Source: Streptomyces diastaticus subsp. diastaticus
Lineage (GTDB): Bacteria > Actinomycetota > Actinomycetes > Streptomycetales > Streptomycetaceae
DNA length: 64,000 bases
Assembly (NCBI RefSeq): GCF_011170125.1
Contig: NZ_BLLN01000005.1
Coordinates: 1,488,001 to 1,552,000 of the forward strand
Direction of reading: 5' to 3'
Position 1 is the first letter of the stretch, and each line of letters begins with the position of its first letter. Shown here piece by piece: positions 18,491-26,944 of this stretch. The translations under genes and the position numbers were made by a program. The notes under the pieces were generated by a model. The model saw only the letters and a program-made list of their open reading frames with translations. It was not told where the DNA came from and did not search any database.

Positions 18491-19933
18491 TCAGGGAGCG
18501 TCGGAGCGCCACTCGGGGTGGCCGGGCATCGCCGGGGTGCGCTCGGCGTACAGCCAGCCCCGGAGGAAGGCCGAGAGGTCGCGCCCGGCGGTGCGGGAGG
18601 CGAGGGTGACGAAGTCGGTGGTGGAGGCGTTGGCGTCGCGGTGCTCGCGCACCCAGGCGCGCTGGAGCCGGCTGAAGGCCTCCGCGCCGATTTCCTGGCG
18701 GAGCGCGTAGAGCACCAGGGCGGAGCCGTCGTAGACGACCGGACGGAAGAGGCTGATCTTCTCGCCGGGCTCGGGGGCCCTGGGCCGGGCCGGCGGGCCG
18801 CCCGCGGCGCGCCAGCTGTCGGAGTCACGGTACGCCTGGCGCATCCGGTCCTCGAGCACGCGGCCGCCGTGCTCCTCGGCCCAGAGCGCCTCGAACCAGG
18901 TGGCGTGGGACTCGCTGATCCACAGGTCGGACCAGGCGGCGGGCGAGACGCTGTTGCCGAACCACTGGTGGGCCAGCTCGTGCACCATGATCGACTCGGT
19001 GCCGACCCGGTCCGCCGCGCTGTCGGTGAACAGGTCCCGCTCGAAGAGCGAGAGGGTCTGCGTCTCCAGCGCGAAGCCGGTGGCGGCGTCGGCCACCAGC
19101 ACCCCGTACGTCTCGAAGGGGTAAGGGCCGAGGCGGTCCTGGAGCCAGCCGAGCTGCTCCGGGGTGCGCCGCAGCCACGGCTCCAGGGCCTGGCGGTCGG
19201 CGGTGGGGACCACGTCGCGCAGGGGCAGTCCGCCGGGACCCTCGCGGCGCACCACGGTCAGGTCGCCGATGCCGACCTGGGCCAGTTCGGTGGCCATCGG
19301 GTGGGCGCTGCGGTAGGTCCAGGTGGTGGTGGCACCCCGGGTGAGGGGCCGGCCCGCGGGCAGCCCCCCGGCGACCGCGGTGAGCCGCTTCGGGGTGGTG
19401 ACGCGGAAGGTGAAGTCGGCCTTGTCGGCGGGGTGGTCGTTGCAGGGGAAGACGCGGTGGGCGGCGTCGGCCTGGTTGGCCATGACCAGCCCGTCGCGGG
19501 TCCGCACCCAGCCGCCCTGCCCGTCGGCCGGGTCGGCCGGGTCGGAGGTGTGGCGGACGGTGATCCGCAGCGGCGACCCGGCGGGCACCGGGGAGGCCGG
19601 GGTGACGACCAGGTCCTCCCCGGCCGGGGTGAAGCGGGCGGGCTCGCCGTCGACGGTGACCGAGGACGCCTCGCCGTGCGCGAAGTCGAGGTTGATCCGC
19701 TCCAGCCGGGCGGTGGACCGGGCGTCGATGACGGTGACGGCGTCCAGCGGCGCGGTGTTGTCGCCGCCGTAGGTGAGCGAGATGTCGTACGCGGTGACGT
19801 CGTAACCCGGGTTGCCGAGGTGCGGGAAGAGCGGGTCGCCGATGCCCAGGGGCTGCGGGGGCGGGGCGGCGCCCAGCAGGGTCAGGGAGGCGGTGGCGAG
19901 CAGGGCGGCCTTGAGCCGGGCGGAGAGCAGCAT
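18491..19933 (-). CDS. Secreted M1-family zinc metallopeptidase
   Basis: 480-residue aminopeptidase-type enzyme. It has an N-terminal signal peptide (LKAALLATASLTLLGAA), a beta-sandwich domain and a catalytic domain with the zinc motif HELAHQWFG followed 18 residues later by the third ligand Glu in SESHATWFE. It is short compared with full-length PepN (about 850 residues) and lacks the large helical C-terminal domain, as do many secreted actinobacterial M1 enzymes. The exopeptidase gate motif is hard to place, so the substrate is open. The start is an ATG at 19933. It lies about 100 bases downstream of rshA on the same strand. Confidence 0.88.
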   Translation of the reverse strand: MLLSARLKAALLATASLTLLGAAPPPQPLGIGDPLFPHLGNPGYDVTAYDISLTYGGDNTAPLDAVTVIDARSTARLERINLDFAHGEASSVTVDGEPARFTPAGEDLVVTPASPVPAGSPLRITVRHTSDPADPADGQGGWVRTRDGLVMANQADAAHRVFPCNDHPADKADFTFRVTTPKRLTAVAGGLPAGRPLTRGATTTWTYRSAHPMATELAQVGIGDLTVVRREGPGGLPLRDVVPTADRQALEPWLRRTPEQLGWLQDRLGPYPFETYGVLVADAATGFALETQTLSLFERDLFTDSAADRVGTESIMVHELAHQWFGNSVSPAAWSDLWISESHATWFEALWAEEHGGRVLEDRMRQAYRDSDSWRAAGGPPARPRAPEPGEKISLFRPVVYDGSALVLYALRQEIGAEAFSRLQRAWVREHRDANASTTDFVTLASRTAGRDLSAFLRGWLYAERTPAMPGHPEWRSDAP

Positions 19934-20034
19934 GACCCACCGCTACCAGCGGGCACCGCCACCTGGTGGGCGGCGCGCACCCGGGGCACCCGTACGAGGG
20001 GCCCGGGGACGGCGGTGATGACTCGGGCGGCGGG

Positions 20035-22194
20035 TCAGCGGCGGGCGTCGGCGGAGCGCTGGGCGCGGCTGACGTCGTAGACGCCGGGGACGTCGCGCAT
20101 GGCGCGCATCAGGTCGGGCAGGCCGGCGGCGTCCGGGAGCTGGAGGGTGTAGGTGTGGCGGACCCGCTGCTCGGCGGGGGGTTCGACGGTGGCGGAGATG
20201 ACCGCGACACCCTCGGCGGCGATGGCCTCGGTGAGGTCGGCGAGCAGGTGCGGCCGGCCGAAGGACTCGGCGAAGAGGGTGACCCTGAACTCGGTGTTCT
20301 CGCCCCAGCGCACCCCGACGGGGCCGCGTCCGGAGGCGGCCATCCGGGCCACCGAGGTACACGCGGAGCGGTGCACGGTGACGACGCCGCCGCGGACCGC
20401 GAAGCCGGTGATCTCGTCCGGCGGGACGGGGGTACAGCAGCGGGCGAGGCGGACCGTGGCGCCCGGCAGGTCGGTGACGGCGGCCTCCGGCACCTCGTCC
20501 TCGTGGGTCGGGGCGGCGCCGGTGAGCGGCGGCTTGCGGGTGCCGGGGCGGGGCGCGGGCCGGTCCGGGTGGGCGTGCAGCCAGCGGCGGATGGCGATGC
20601 GGGCGGCGGGGGTGCGGGCGTGCTCCAGCCAGTCGGGGGACGGGCTGGCGTCGTCCCCGGCGGCGGCGAGCAGCGGGTGGACGGTGTCACCGTCCTCGAG
20701 GACGGTGCTGAGGGTGGCGAGGCGGCCGTTGACCCGGGCGCCGATGCAGGCGTGGGCGCCCTCGCCGTACTGGGCGTAGGCGGCGTCGACGCAGGAGGCG
20801 CCGCCGGGCAGGGAGAGGGTGCCGCCGTCGGTGCGGAAGACGGTGATCTCGCCGTCCTGGGCGAGGTCCTCGCGCAGGGTGGACCAGAAGGTGTCGGCGT
20901 CGGGGGCGGCGCGCTGCCAGTCGAGGAGGCGGGAGAGCCAGCCCGGGCGGGTCGGGTCGGCCCGCTCGCCCTCGTCCGGGTCCTCGCCGCCGGTGGCACC
21001 CGGGGCGTACGGGTTGCCGAGGGCGACCACGCCGGCCTCGGCAACCTGGTGCATCTGGCGGGTGCGGATGAGGACCTCGACGACCTCGCCGTCCTCGCGG
21101 GCCACCGCGGTGTGCAGCGACTGGTAGAGGTTGAACTTCGGGACGGCGATGAAGTCCTTGAACTCGGAGACGACCGGGGTGAAGCAGGTGTGCAGCTCGC
21201 CGAGGACGGCGTAGCAGTCGGCGTCCTCCTGGACCTGGACGAGGAGCCGGCCGAGGTCGACGCCGCGCAGCTCCCCGCGCTTCCCGCGCACCCGGTGCAG
21301 GGAGACCATGTGACGGGGGCGGATCTCCACCTCCGCGGCGATGCCCGCCTCGCGCAGCACGCTCCGGAAGCGGGCGGCGGTCTCGGCGAGCGGGTCGGGG
21401 GTGGTGGAGACGGCGATCTCGCGGGCGGCGGCGTACTCCTCGGGCTGGAGGATGGCGAAGACCAGGTCCTCCAGCTCGGTCTTGAGGGCCTGCACGCCGA
21501 GCCGCTCGGCGAGCGGGATCAGCACGTCGTGGGTGACCTTGGCGATGCGTACCTGCTTCTCGGGACGCATCACGCCGAGGGTGCGCATGTTGTGCAGGCG
21601 GTCGGCGAGTTTGATCGACATGACGCGGACGTCGTTGCCGGTGGCGACGAGCATCTTGCGGAAGGTCTCGGGCTCGGCGGCGGCGCCGTAGTCGACCTTC
21701 TCCAGCTTGGTGACGCCGTCGACCAGATAGGCGACCTCGGGCCCGAACTCGTCGAGGACCTGGGTGAGGGTGACGTCGGTGTCCTCGACGGTGTCGTGGA
21801 GCAGCGCCGCGACCAGCGTGGTGGTCTCGGCCCCCAGCTCGGCGAGGATCAGGGTGACGGCGAGCGGGTGGGTGATGTACGGCTCGCCGCTCTTGCGCAT
21901 CTGGCCGCGGTGCGACGCCTCGGCGAGGACGTAGGCGCGGCGCAGTGCTTCGAGATCGGCTTCGGGATGGTGGGCGCGGTGTGCCTCGGCGACATGGGCG
22001 ATGGCGTCGGGAAGCCGGTCACGGGAGGTGGGCCCGAGCAGGGCGGCACGGCCGAGACGGCGCAGGTCGATGCGGTGGCGGGTCCGCTTGCGGGCGGCGG
22101 GCGCGGCCGGCCGTGCCGCCGGGGACGCCGCCCCGGGCAGCAGCTCCGGGGGGACGGCGGGCGTCGTCGCAGGGTTCGTGGCCTCTGCACTCAT
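20035..22194 (-). CDS. rshA: RelA/SpoT homologue RshA
   Basis: 719-residue (p)ppGpp-metabolising protein. The hydrolase domain is intact, with the HD motif (ALLHDTVEDT) and IKLADRLHNMRTL. In the synthetase domain several conserved residues differ: RPKH is RPRH, the SIYxKM region is SLHRVRG, and the IYDLVGIR region reads GVDLGRLLVQ. The segment FKDFIAVPKFNLYQSLHT is kept. TGS and ACT regulatory domains follow. Streptomycetes carry RelA plus this second homologue. From the sequence I would expect strong hydrolase and weak or absent synthetase function. The ATG at 22194 is preceded by GGAGG at five bases. An upstream start would run into the promoter region. Confidence 0.92.
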   Translation of the reverse strand: MSAEATNPATTPAVPPELLPGAASPAARPAAPAARKRTRHRIDLRRLGRAALLGPTSRDRLPDAIAHVAEAHRAHHPEADLEALRRAYVLAEASHRGQMRKSGEPYITHPLAVTLILAELGAETTTLVAALLHDTVEDTDVTLTQVLDEFGPEVAYLVDGVTKLEKVDYGAAAEPETFRKMLVATGNDVRVMSIKLADRLHNMRTLGVMRPEKQVRIAKVTHDVLIPLAERLGVQALKTELEDLVFAILQPEEYAAAREIAVSTTPDPLAETAARFRSVLREAGIAAEVEIRPRHMVSLHRVRGKRGELRGVDLGRLLVQVQEDADCYAVLGELHTCFTPVVSEFKDFIAVPKFNLYQSLHTAVAREDGEVVEVLIRTRQMHQVAEAGVVALGNPYAPGATGGEDPDEGERADPTRPGWLSRLLDWQRAAPDADTFWSTLREDLAQDGEITVFRTDGGTLSLPGGASCVDAAYAQYGEGAHACIGARVNGRLATLSTVLEDGDTVHPLLAAAGDDASPSPDWLEHARTPAARIAIRRWLHAHPDRPAPRPGTRKPPLTGAAPTHEDEVPEAAVTDLPGATVRLARCCTPVPPDEITGFAVRGGVVTVHRSACTSVARMAASGRGPVGVRWGENTEFRVTLFAESFGRPHLLADLTEAIAAEGVAVISATVEPPAEQRVRHTYTLQLPDAAGLPDLMRAMRDVPGVYDVSRAQRSADARR

Positions 22195-22502
22195 GGGCAC
22201 CTCCGGCTGCGTCGACCGGCGGGCTGGGGTTCCCTCCAGGGTGGGGTGGGCTGGAGAGGGCTGTCGGTCTCCCCCGTGTGAGCCGGTGCTTGATGCTACC
22301 GAGCCGACCACGGCCCGAAGTCCCGCTCCCGCCGAGCGTGAAACGGATCACCCATTCGAGCGACCGTCCCCGGGACCCCGGCGTGGCGTGCGCCACGCGG
22401 TGCGTACCGGCCGTAAGGGGGTGGTGCGCGCGGCTGCGCCCCCGCCGGAGAGCGCCGCCGTGTGAAGGCGTCAACACGGTCGGCGGGTCCGGTATGCCCG
22501 GC
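22195..22502. other. rshA upstream region
   Basis: About 308 bases between rshA and the dapF terminator. It must hold the rshA promoter, but I cannot assign a -35/-10 pair with confidence. No gene or repeat is recognisable. Confidence 0.5.
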
Positions 22503-22530
22503 CGGGAGGGTGATCGAGGTCACCCTCCCG
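22503..22530 (-). terminator. Terminator after dapF
   Basis: Perfect 11-bp stem (CGGGAGGGTGA and complement) with a 6-base loop, ten bases beyond the dapF stop codon. Confidence 0.8.
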
Positions 22531-22539
22531 GGGCGCGGC

Positions 22540-23430
22540 TCAGCCGGCCCCGGCCAGCCGGCCGGCGTCGATCTCGCCCTCCGCGACGATCACGGCCGGC
22601 CCGGTCATGTCGACCGACCCGTCCGGGTACTCGGTGATCACCAGCCGCCCGCCGGGCAGGTCCACGGTGTACGAGACGGGGCTGCCGGTGACGGCGGGCT
22701 CGGCCCCGTCACGGCGGGCGGCGGCGACGCCCACGGCGCAGGCCCCGGTGCCGCAGGAGCGGGTCTCGCCGGAGCCCCGCTCGTGGACGCGCATCGCGAC
22801 GTGGCGGGGGCCCCGGACGACGACGTACTCGACGTTGACCCCGTCGGGATAGGCGGTGGCCGGGGTGACGGCGGGCGCGGACGACAGGTCGCCGGCGTCG
22901 GCGAGGTCGTCGACGAAGGCGACGGCGTGCGGGTTGCCCATGTTGACGTTGAGGGCGGGGGCGGTGCCGTGGGCGGTGGCCACGGTGACCTCGCCGCCGG
23001 GCAGCACCGCCCGGCCCATCGCGACGGTGACGAGTCCGGTGCCGGGCGCGGCGCCGGGTTCGTCCTTGGCGAGGTGGGCGTACTTGACGCCGCCCCGGGT
23101 GGCGATGGCGAGGTCGCCCTCGCCGGCGTGGCCGGCGCGCTGGAGGTAGCGGGCGAAGACGCGGACGCCGTTGCCGCACATCTCGGCGACGGAGCCGTCG
23201 GCGTTGCGGTAGTCCATGAACCACTCGGCCTCACCGGCGAGGTGCCGGGCCTCGGGGTGGGCCGCGGAGCGCACCACGTGCAGCACGCCGTCCCCGCCGA
23301 TCCCGGCGCGCCGGTCACAGAGGGCTGCGACGGTGTGCGGCGGGAGGTCCAGGGCGTTGTCCGGGTCGGGGACGATGACGAAGTCGTTCTCGGTCCCGTG
23401 CCCCTTGAGGAAGGCGATCCGCGTGCTCAT
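22540..23430 (-). CDS. dapF: Diaminopimelate epimerase
   Basis: Converts LL- to meso-diaminopimelate in lysine and peptidoglycan biosynthesis; it is a cofactor-independent two-base enzyme. The 296-residue protein has both catalytic cysteines, in EMCGNGVRVFARY and in ETRSCGTGACAVGVAA, and the N-terminal KGHGTENDFVIV segment. ATG start at 23430. A small membrane protein gene lies just upstream on the same strand. Streptomycetes use LL-diaminopimelate in their vegetative wall, so here the enzyme mainly feeds lysine. Confidence 0.97.
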   Translation of the reverse strand: MSTRIAFLKGHGTENDFVIVPDPDNALDLPPHTVAALCDRRAGIGGDGVLHVVRSAAHPEARHLAGEAEWFMDYRNADGSVAEMCGNGVRVFARYLQRAGHAGEGDLAIATRGGVKYAHLAKDEPGAAPGTGLVTVAMGRAVLPGGEVTVATAHGTAPALNVNMGNPHAVAFVDDLADAGDLSSAPAVTPATAYPDGVNVEYVVVRGPRHVAMRVHERGSGETRSCGTGACAVGVAAARRDGAEPAVTGSPVSYTVDLPGGRLVITEYPDGSVDMTGPAVIVAEGEIDAGRLAGAG

Positions 23431-23472
23431 GGCTCCGATCGTACGGCGCCCGGCCGCGGGTCGCCGGGCAGG

Positions 23473-23919
23473 TCAGCGCAGGCGGTCGACGCGCCAGACG
23501 GCGAGGACGACGACGGCGGCGACGACCACGGCGTAGGCGAGGACCACCCGCCAGTCGGGACGGCCGCCGGAGCCGCGGGCGGGCAGGCCCGGCCAGGTGT
23601 GGCCGACGCGGCGGGCGGCCATCATGCCCCAGCCGGCCGCGCAGAAGCTGATGAGCAGGCCCAGCATGGCGATGACGGCTCCGCCGTCCCCGGTGCCGAA
23701 GGCGAGCGGGAAGGCGAACATCAGCGAGCCCGTCGCGGCGAGCCCCACGATCGGCGCGAGCTGCCACAGCCGCAGGCGGCGCTGCGGACGCAGCTCGACC
23801 TCGACCTCCTCGGGCGGCTCGGCGGCCGGCTCCAGGCCGTCGCCGACGCGCTCGGCCGGACCGTCCGCGGTGAGCGGTTCCGGTCTGCCGTGTGCGGTGT
23901 CGCGAGGGCCGGCCTCCAT
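23473..23919 (-). CDS. Small membrane protein of unknown function
   Basis: 148 residues with an acidic N-terminal cytoplasmic part and three hydrophobic segments (LAPIVGLAATGSLMFAFPLAF; AVIAMLGLLISFCAAGWGMMA; VVLAYAVVVAAVVVLAVW). I do not recognise a domain. GGGAGG lies ten bases before the ATG I use; a GTG two codons earlier (23925) is four bases from it and is an alternative. It sits between miaA and dapF on the same strand. Confidence 0.7.
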   Translation of the reverse strand: MEAGPRDTAHGRPEPLTADGPAERVGDGLEPAAEPPEEVEVELRPQRRLRLWQLAPIVGLAATGSLMFAFPLAFGTGDGGAVIAMLGLLISFCAAGWGMMAARRVGHTWPGLPARGSGGRPDWRVVLAYAVVVAAVVVLAVWRVDRLR

Positions 23920-24026
23920 CGCCACGCGCCCTCCCAACTCGGACTTCACTGGTCGATCGATGGTCGATGATGGCACGCCGTCAGGTGCCCCGATGACGGC
24001 TGGAGCGTCCCGATGCCATCACGTGA

Positions 24027-24965
24027 TCAGGCTGTGACCGCTCGTTCGAGCAACGACAGTGCCCGGCCGGGGAGTTCCCGCCGGTCGGCGGCGGCGCCGC
24101 TGAGCCAGTGGACGCGCGGGTCGCGCCGGAACCAGGAGTCCTGGCGGCGGGCGAACCGCTTGGTGGCGCGCACCGTCTCGGCGCGCGCGGCCTCCTCGGT
24201 GCACTCCCCCGCCAGCGCGGCGAGCACCTGCTGGTAGCCGAGGGCGCGGGAGGCGGTGCGCCCCTCGCGCAGCCCCGCGGCCTCCAGGGCGCGGACCTCG
24301 TCGACGAGCCCCGCCTCCCACATCCGGTCGACGCGGTCGGCGATACGGGCGTCCAGCTCGGGGCGGGCCACGTCGACGCCGATCTGGACGGTGTCGTAGA
24401 CGGAGTCGTGGCGCGGCAGGTTGGCGGTGAAGGGGCGGCCGGTGATCTCGATGACCTCCAGCGCGCGCACGATGCGCCGCCCGTTGCCCGGCAGGATCGC
24501 CGTGGCGGCCTCCGGGTCGGCGGCGGCGAGCCGGGCGTGCAGCGGCCCGGGACCGTGTGCGGCGAGTTCCTCCTCCAGCCGGGCGCGGACCTCGGGGTCG
24601 GTGCCGGGGAAGTCGAGGTGGTCGACGGCGCCGCGCACGTAGAGTCCGGAGCCGCCGACGAGGACCGGGGTGCGGCCCTCGGCGAGGAGCCGGTCGATCT
24701 CCGCGCGGGCCAGCCGCTGGTACTCGGCGACGCTGGCGGTCCCGGTCACCGGCCAGACGTCGAGCAGCCGGTGCGGGACGCCGCCGCGCTCGGCCTCGGT
24801 GAGTTTGGCGGTGCCGATGTCCATGCCGCGGTAGAGCTGCATGGAGTCGGCGTTGACTACCTCCCCGCCGAGGTGCTGGGCGAGGAAGACGCCCAGGTCC
24901 GACTTTCCGGCGGCGGTCGGGCCGACGACGGCGATGACCCGGGGTGCGGGGACTGAGCTGCTCAC
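24027..24965 (-). CDS. miaA: tRNA dimethylallyltransferase
   Basis: Transfers a dimethylallyl group to N6 of A37 in tRNAs reading UNN codons; MiaB, encoded 2 kb away, then adds the methylthio group. 312 residues with the P-loop GPTAAGKS, the substrate segment NADSMQLYRGMDIGTAKL, GGSGLYVRGAVD, and the C-terminal RRQDSWFRRDPRVHWL. The start is a GTG at 24965 that directly abuts GGGAGG, unusually close; no other start fits the family N-terminus. In S. coelicolor miaA is linked to development through UUA-codon translation. Confidence 0.95.
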   Translation of the reverse strand: MSSSVPAPRVIAVVGPTAAGKSDLGVFLAQHLGGEVVNADSMQLYRGMDIGTAKLTEAERGGVPHRLLDVWPVTGTASVAEYQRLARAEIDRLLAEGRTPVLVGGSGLYVRGAVDHLDFPGTDPEVRARLEEELAAHGPGPLHARLAAADPEAATAILPGNGRRIVRALEVIEITGRPFTANLPRHDSVYDTVQIGVDVARPELDARIADRVDRMWEAGLVDEVRALEAAGLREGRTASRALGYQQVLAALAGECTEEAARAETVRATKRFARRQDSWFRRDPRVHWLSGAAADRRELPGRALSLLERAVTA

Positions 24966-25110
24966 CCTCCCAGTCTCGCAAACGGCCGGGGGGCACGTGC
25001 ACCCACGGCCCGTCGTCCGTGCCCGGGAGGGGGCCCGCGGCGTCCCCGGGAGGGGGGTCGCGGGCGCCGCCGACGGGTGCTCCGGCGCCGGATGGGGAAA
25101 ACTGGAGATC

Positions 25111-25446
25111 ATGAGCTTCCTGGACAACCTCAAGGCAAAGATCGCCCCCGCCAAGGAGAAGGTCGCCGACCTGACCCGGCAGCACGGCGACAAGATCGAC
25201 CAGGGTCTGGACAAGGCCGCGCAGGCCGTGGACAGCCGCACCAAGGGCAGGTACAGCGACAAGATCCGCACCGGCACCGACAAGGCGAAGAGCGCCCTGG
25301 ACCAGCTGAACGAGGAGGACGGCAAGGGCAAGGGCGGGCCCGCGGGGGGCGGCCGGGCCTCCGGCCCGGAGGAGGACGCCACCCGTCCGCAGCACCCCGA
25401 GACGGGCACCCGCAGGCCCGAGGGCGAGGGCCCGGCCGGCTCCTGA
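25111..25446 (+). CDS. Antitoxin-like protein, MT0933 family
   Basis: 111 residues, highly charged and helical: MSFLDNLKAKIAPAKEKVADL, a middle with repeating AAQAVD/TDKAK helices, and a disordered Gly/Pro/Glu tail. The first 60 residues look like the MT0933-like antitoxin family common in actinobacteria; the function of the streptomycete members is not established. ATG with GGAG four bases upstream. No toxin-like partner is next to it: the neighbours are divergent miaA and a convergent UspA gene. Confidence 0.75.
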   Translation: MSFLDNLKAKIAPAKEKVADLTRQHGDKIDQGLDKAAQAVDSRTKGRYSDKIRTGTDKAKSALDQLNEEDGKGKGGPAGGGRASGPEEDATRPQHPETGTRRPEGEGPAGS

Positions 25447-25468
25447 CCCGGCGGACGCGGGCGCGGGC

Positions 25469-25534
25469 GGCGCCGCCGGGCGGAGCGCCGCCGTCCCCAA
25501 CTGCGCTCCGCCCTCCCCGCCGCCCGGCGGCGCC
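25469..25534. terminator. Bidirectional terminator
   Basis: Outer 15-bp perfect stem (GGCGCCGCCGGGCGG and complement) enclosing a smaller GGAGCG/CGCTCC stem, between two convergent stop codons. Confidence 0.7.
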
Positions 25535-25563
25535 CTGGCGGAGCCGCCGGCGGCCGCCCCGCG

Positions 25564-26076
25564 CTACTCGCCCTCGGCCGTGTCCCGCCGGCCGCGGACG
25601 ACCACGACGTTGCAGCGGGCGTGCTGGGTCACGTGCCGGCTGACCGAGCCGAGCACGGCGCCCTTGAGGCCGCTGTGGCCGCGGGTGCCGACGACGATGA
25701 GCGTCGCGCCCTCGGACGCCTCCACCAGGACCCCGGTGGCGGGCCCCTGCACCACGCGCACCTCGACGGGGACGCCCGGCTCCTCGCCCAGCGTCTGCGT
25801 GATCAGCTCCTCGGTCCTGGTACGGGTCAGCTCCTCCATGGAGGGCGTGCCGGCGTCGGGGGCGGCGTGCTCCAGGGCCGGGCCGATCAGGTTGAACGGG
25901 CTCGACCACTCCCAGCCGCAGACCACCCGCAGAACGGCGCCGCGCAGCCGGGCCTCCTCGGCGGCCCAGAGCAGCGCGTCCCGGGAGGTCGGCGAGCCGT
26001 CGACACCGGCGACGATCACGGGGCGGGGGGACGGGGACGCGGTGGCGCCGGCGGTCCCGGTGGCGTTCTCGGTCAC
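25564..26076 (-). CDS. Universal stress protein, UspA family
   Basis: 170 residues, a single Usp domain. It starts with PVIVAGVDGSPTSRDAL and ends with the ATP-binding pattern LIVVGTRGHSGLKGAVLGSVSRHV followed by CNVVVV, which indicates an ATP-binding Usp. GTG start with AGGAG at eight bases. About 70 bases upstream is the dioxygenase-like gene on the same strand. Its specific role is unknown. Confidence 0.9.
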   Translation of the reverse strand: MTENATGTAGATASPSPRPVIVAGVDGSPTSRDALLWAAEEARLRGAVLRVVCGWEWSSPFNLIGPALEHAAPDAGTPSMEELTRTRTEELITQTLGEEPGVPVEVRVVQGPATGVLVEASEGATLIVVGTRGHSGLKGAVLGSVSRHVTQHARCNVVVVRGRRDTAEGE

Positions 26077-26145
26077 GGAAGTTTCTCCTCTCGGCCGCCC
26101 CGGCCAGGCGGGACGGCTGCGCGGGCAGGCGGTGCGGGTCGCGGC

Positions 26146-26859
26146 TCAGCTCCAGGCGGCGACGAAGTAGCCGACCCCGTACGGGGCCTCGTCGTGCAGC
26201 AGTTCGCCGGTCAGGCCGGCCTCGGCCGCGGCGCCGGCCAGCACCTGCCACGGGGCGCGGCCCGCGGCGCCGACCTCCTCGGCGAGGGCCGGGTCGAGAG
26301 CGGCGAGGGCGGTGGTGTCGGCGGTGCCGAGGGCCTTCGCCACCGCCTCGTCGAAGGGGGCGGCGCGCTCGTCGAGGTAGCCCGGCGCCTTCACGGTGCG
26401 GCAGGCGCTGCCGTCGCCGAGGACCAGCAGCGCGGTACGGCCCGGCCAGGCGGCCAGCTCGCGGCCCAGCTCGGCGCACCGCCCGGGCGGCCGGCCGGTG
26501 CCGACGGCGAGCCCCTCGACGGGGCAGGCGTCCCAGCCGTGGCCGGCCAGCAGCCAGGCGCCGACGGCGAGCGAGGCGGGCAGCGGGGCGGCCCCGGGGG
26601 CGGGGGTGCCGGCGCCGAGGGTCACGTCGACGGGGACGCCGTAGCCCCGGAAGGAGCCCGGGGTGCCCGCCGGGTGGGGTGTGCTGCCCTCCCCCGGGCC
26701 GGGTCCCAGGACGACCAGGCGGTCGGGACGGGCCTCGGCGAGGGTGTCGAGGGCGGCGGCGCAGCTCTCGCGCAGGGCGGCCAGTTCGGCGGCGGCCCCG
26801 GCCGCGACCTGCGGCTGGAGCAGGGGCGGGCAGGGACAGACGGCGGCGGCGGCAAGCAT
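26146..26859 (-). CDS. Class III extradiol dioxygenase-like protein
   Basis: 237 residues resembling the LigB/MEMO-type fold of class III extradiol dioxygenases (AAAVCPCPPLLQPQVAAG at the N-terminus, RPDRLVVLGPG, LLVLGDGSACR). The His expected near the N-terminus of active enzymes (PHPP-type) is Cys here (CPCPP), and later metal-binding His residues are not obvious. I therefore doubt ring-cleaving activity. It lies just after miaB on the same strand, 85 bases away, and before the UspA gene. Confidence 0.7.
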   Translation of the reverse strand: MLAAAAVCPCPPLLQPQVAAGAAAELAALRESCAAALDTLAEARPDRLVVLGPGPGEGSTPHPAGTPGSFRGYGVPVDVTLGAGTPAPGAAPLPASLAVGAWLLAGHGWDACPVEGLAVGTGRPPGRCAELGRELAAWPGRTALLVLGDGSACRTVKAPGYLDERAAPFDEAVAKALGTADTTALAALDPALAEEVGAAGRAPWQVLAGAAAEAGLTGELLHDEAPYGVGYFVAAWS

Positions 26860-26944
26860 GTCCGGAGCCTAACCCCCGGCCCCGGCACGCGGCGGAGGGG
26901 CCGGGCCGGGCGGAGCGTGCCCGCACGTCGGGGGCCGTACCGGG

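Noticed and set aside
16022..20080. 1352-codon plus-strand ORF overlapping the protease, hflX, the M1 peptidase and part of rshA
   Set aside because: It overlaps four well-supported genes and shows only reverse-complement shadow composition.
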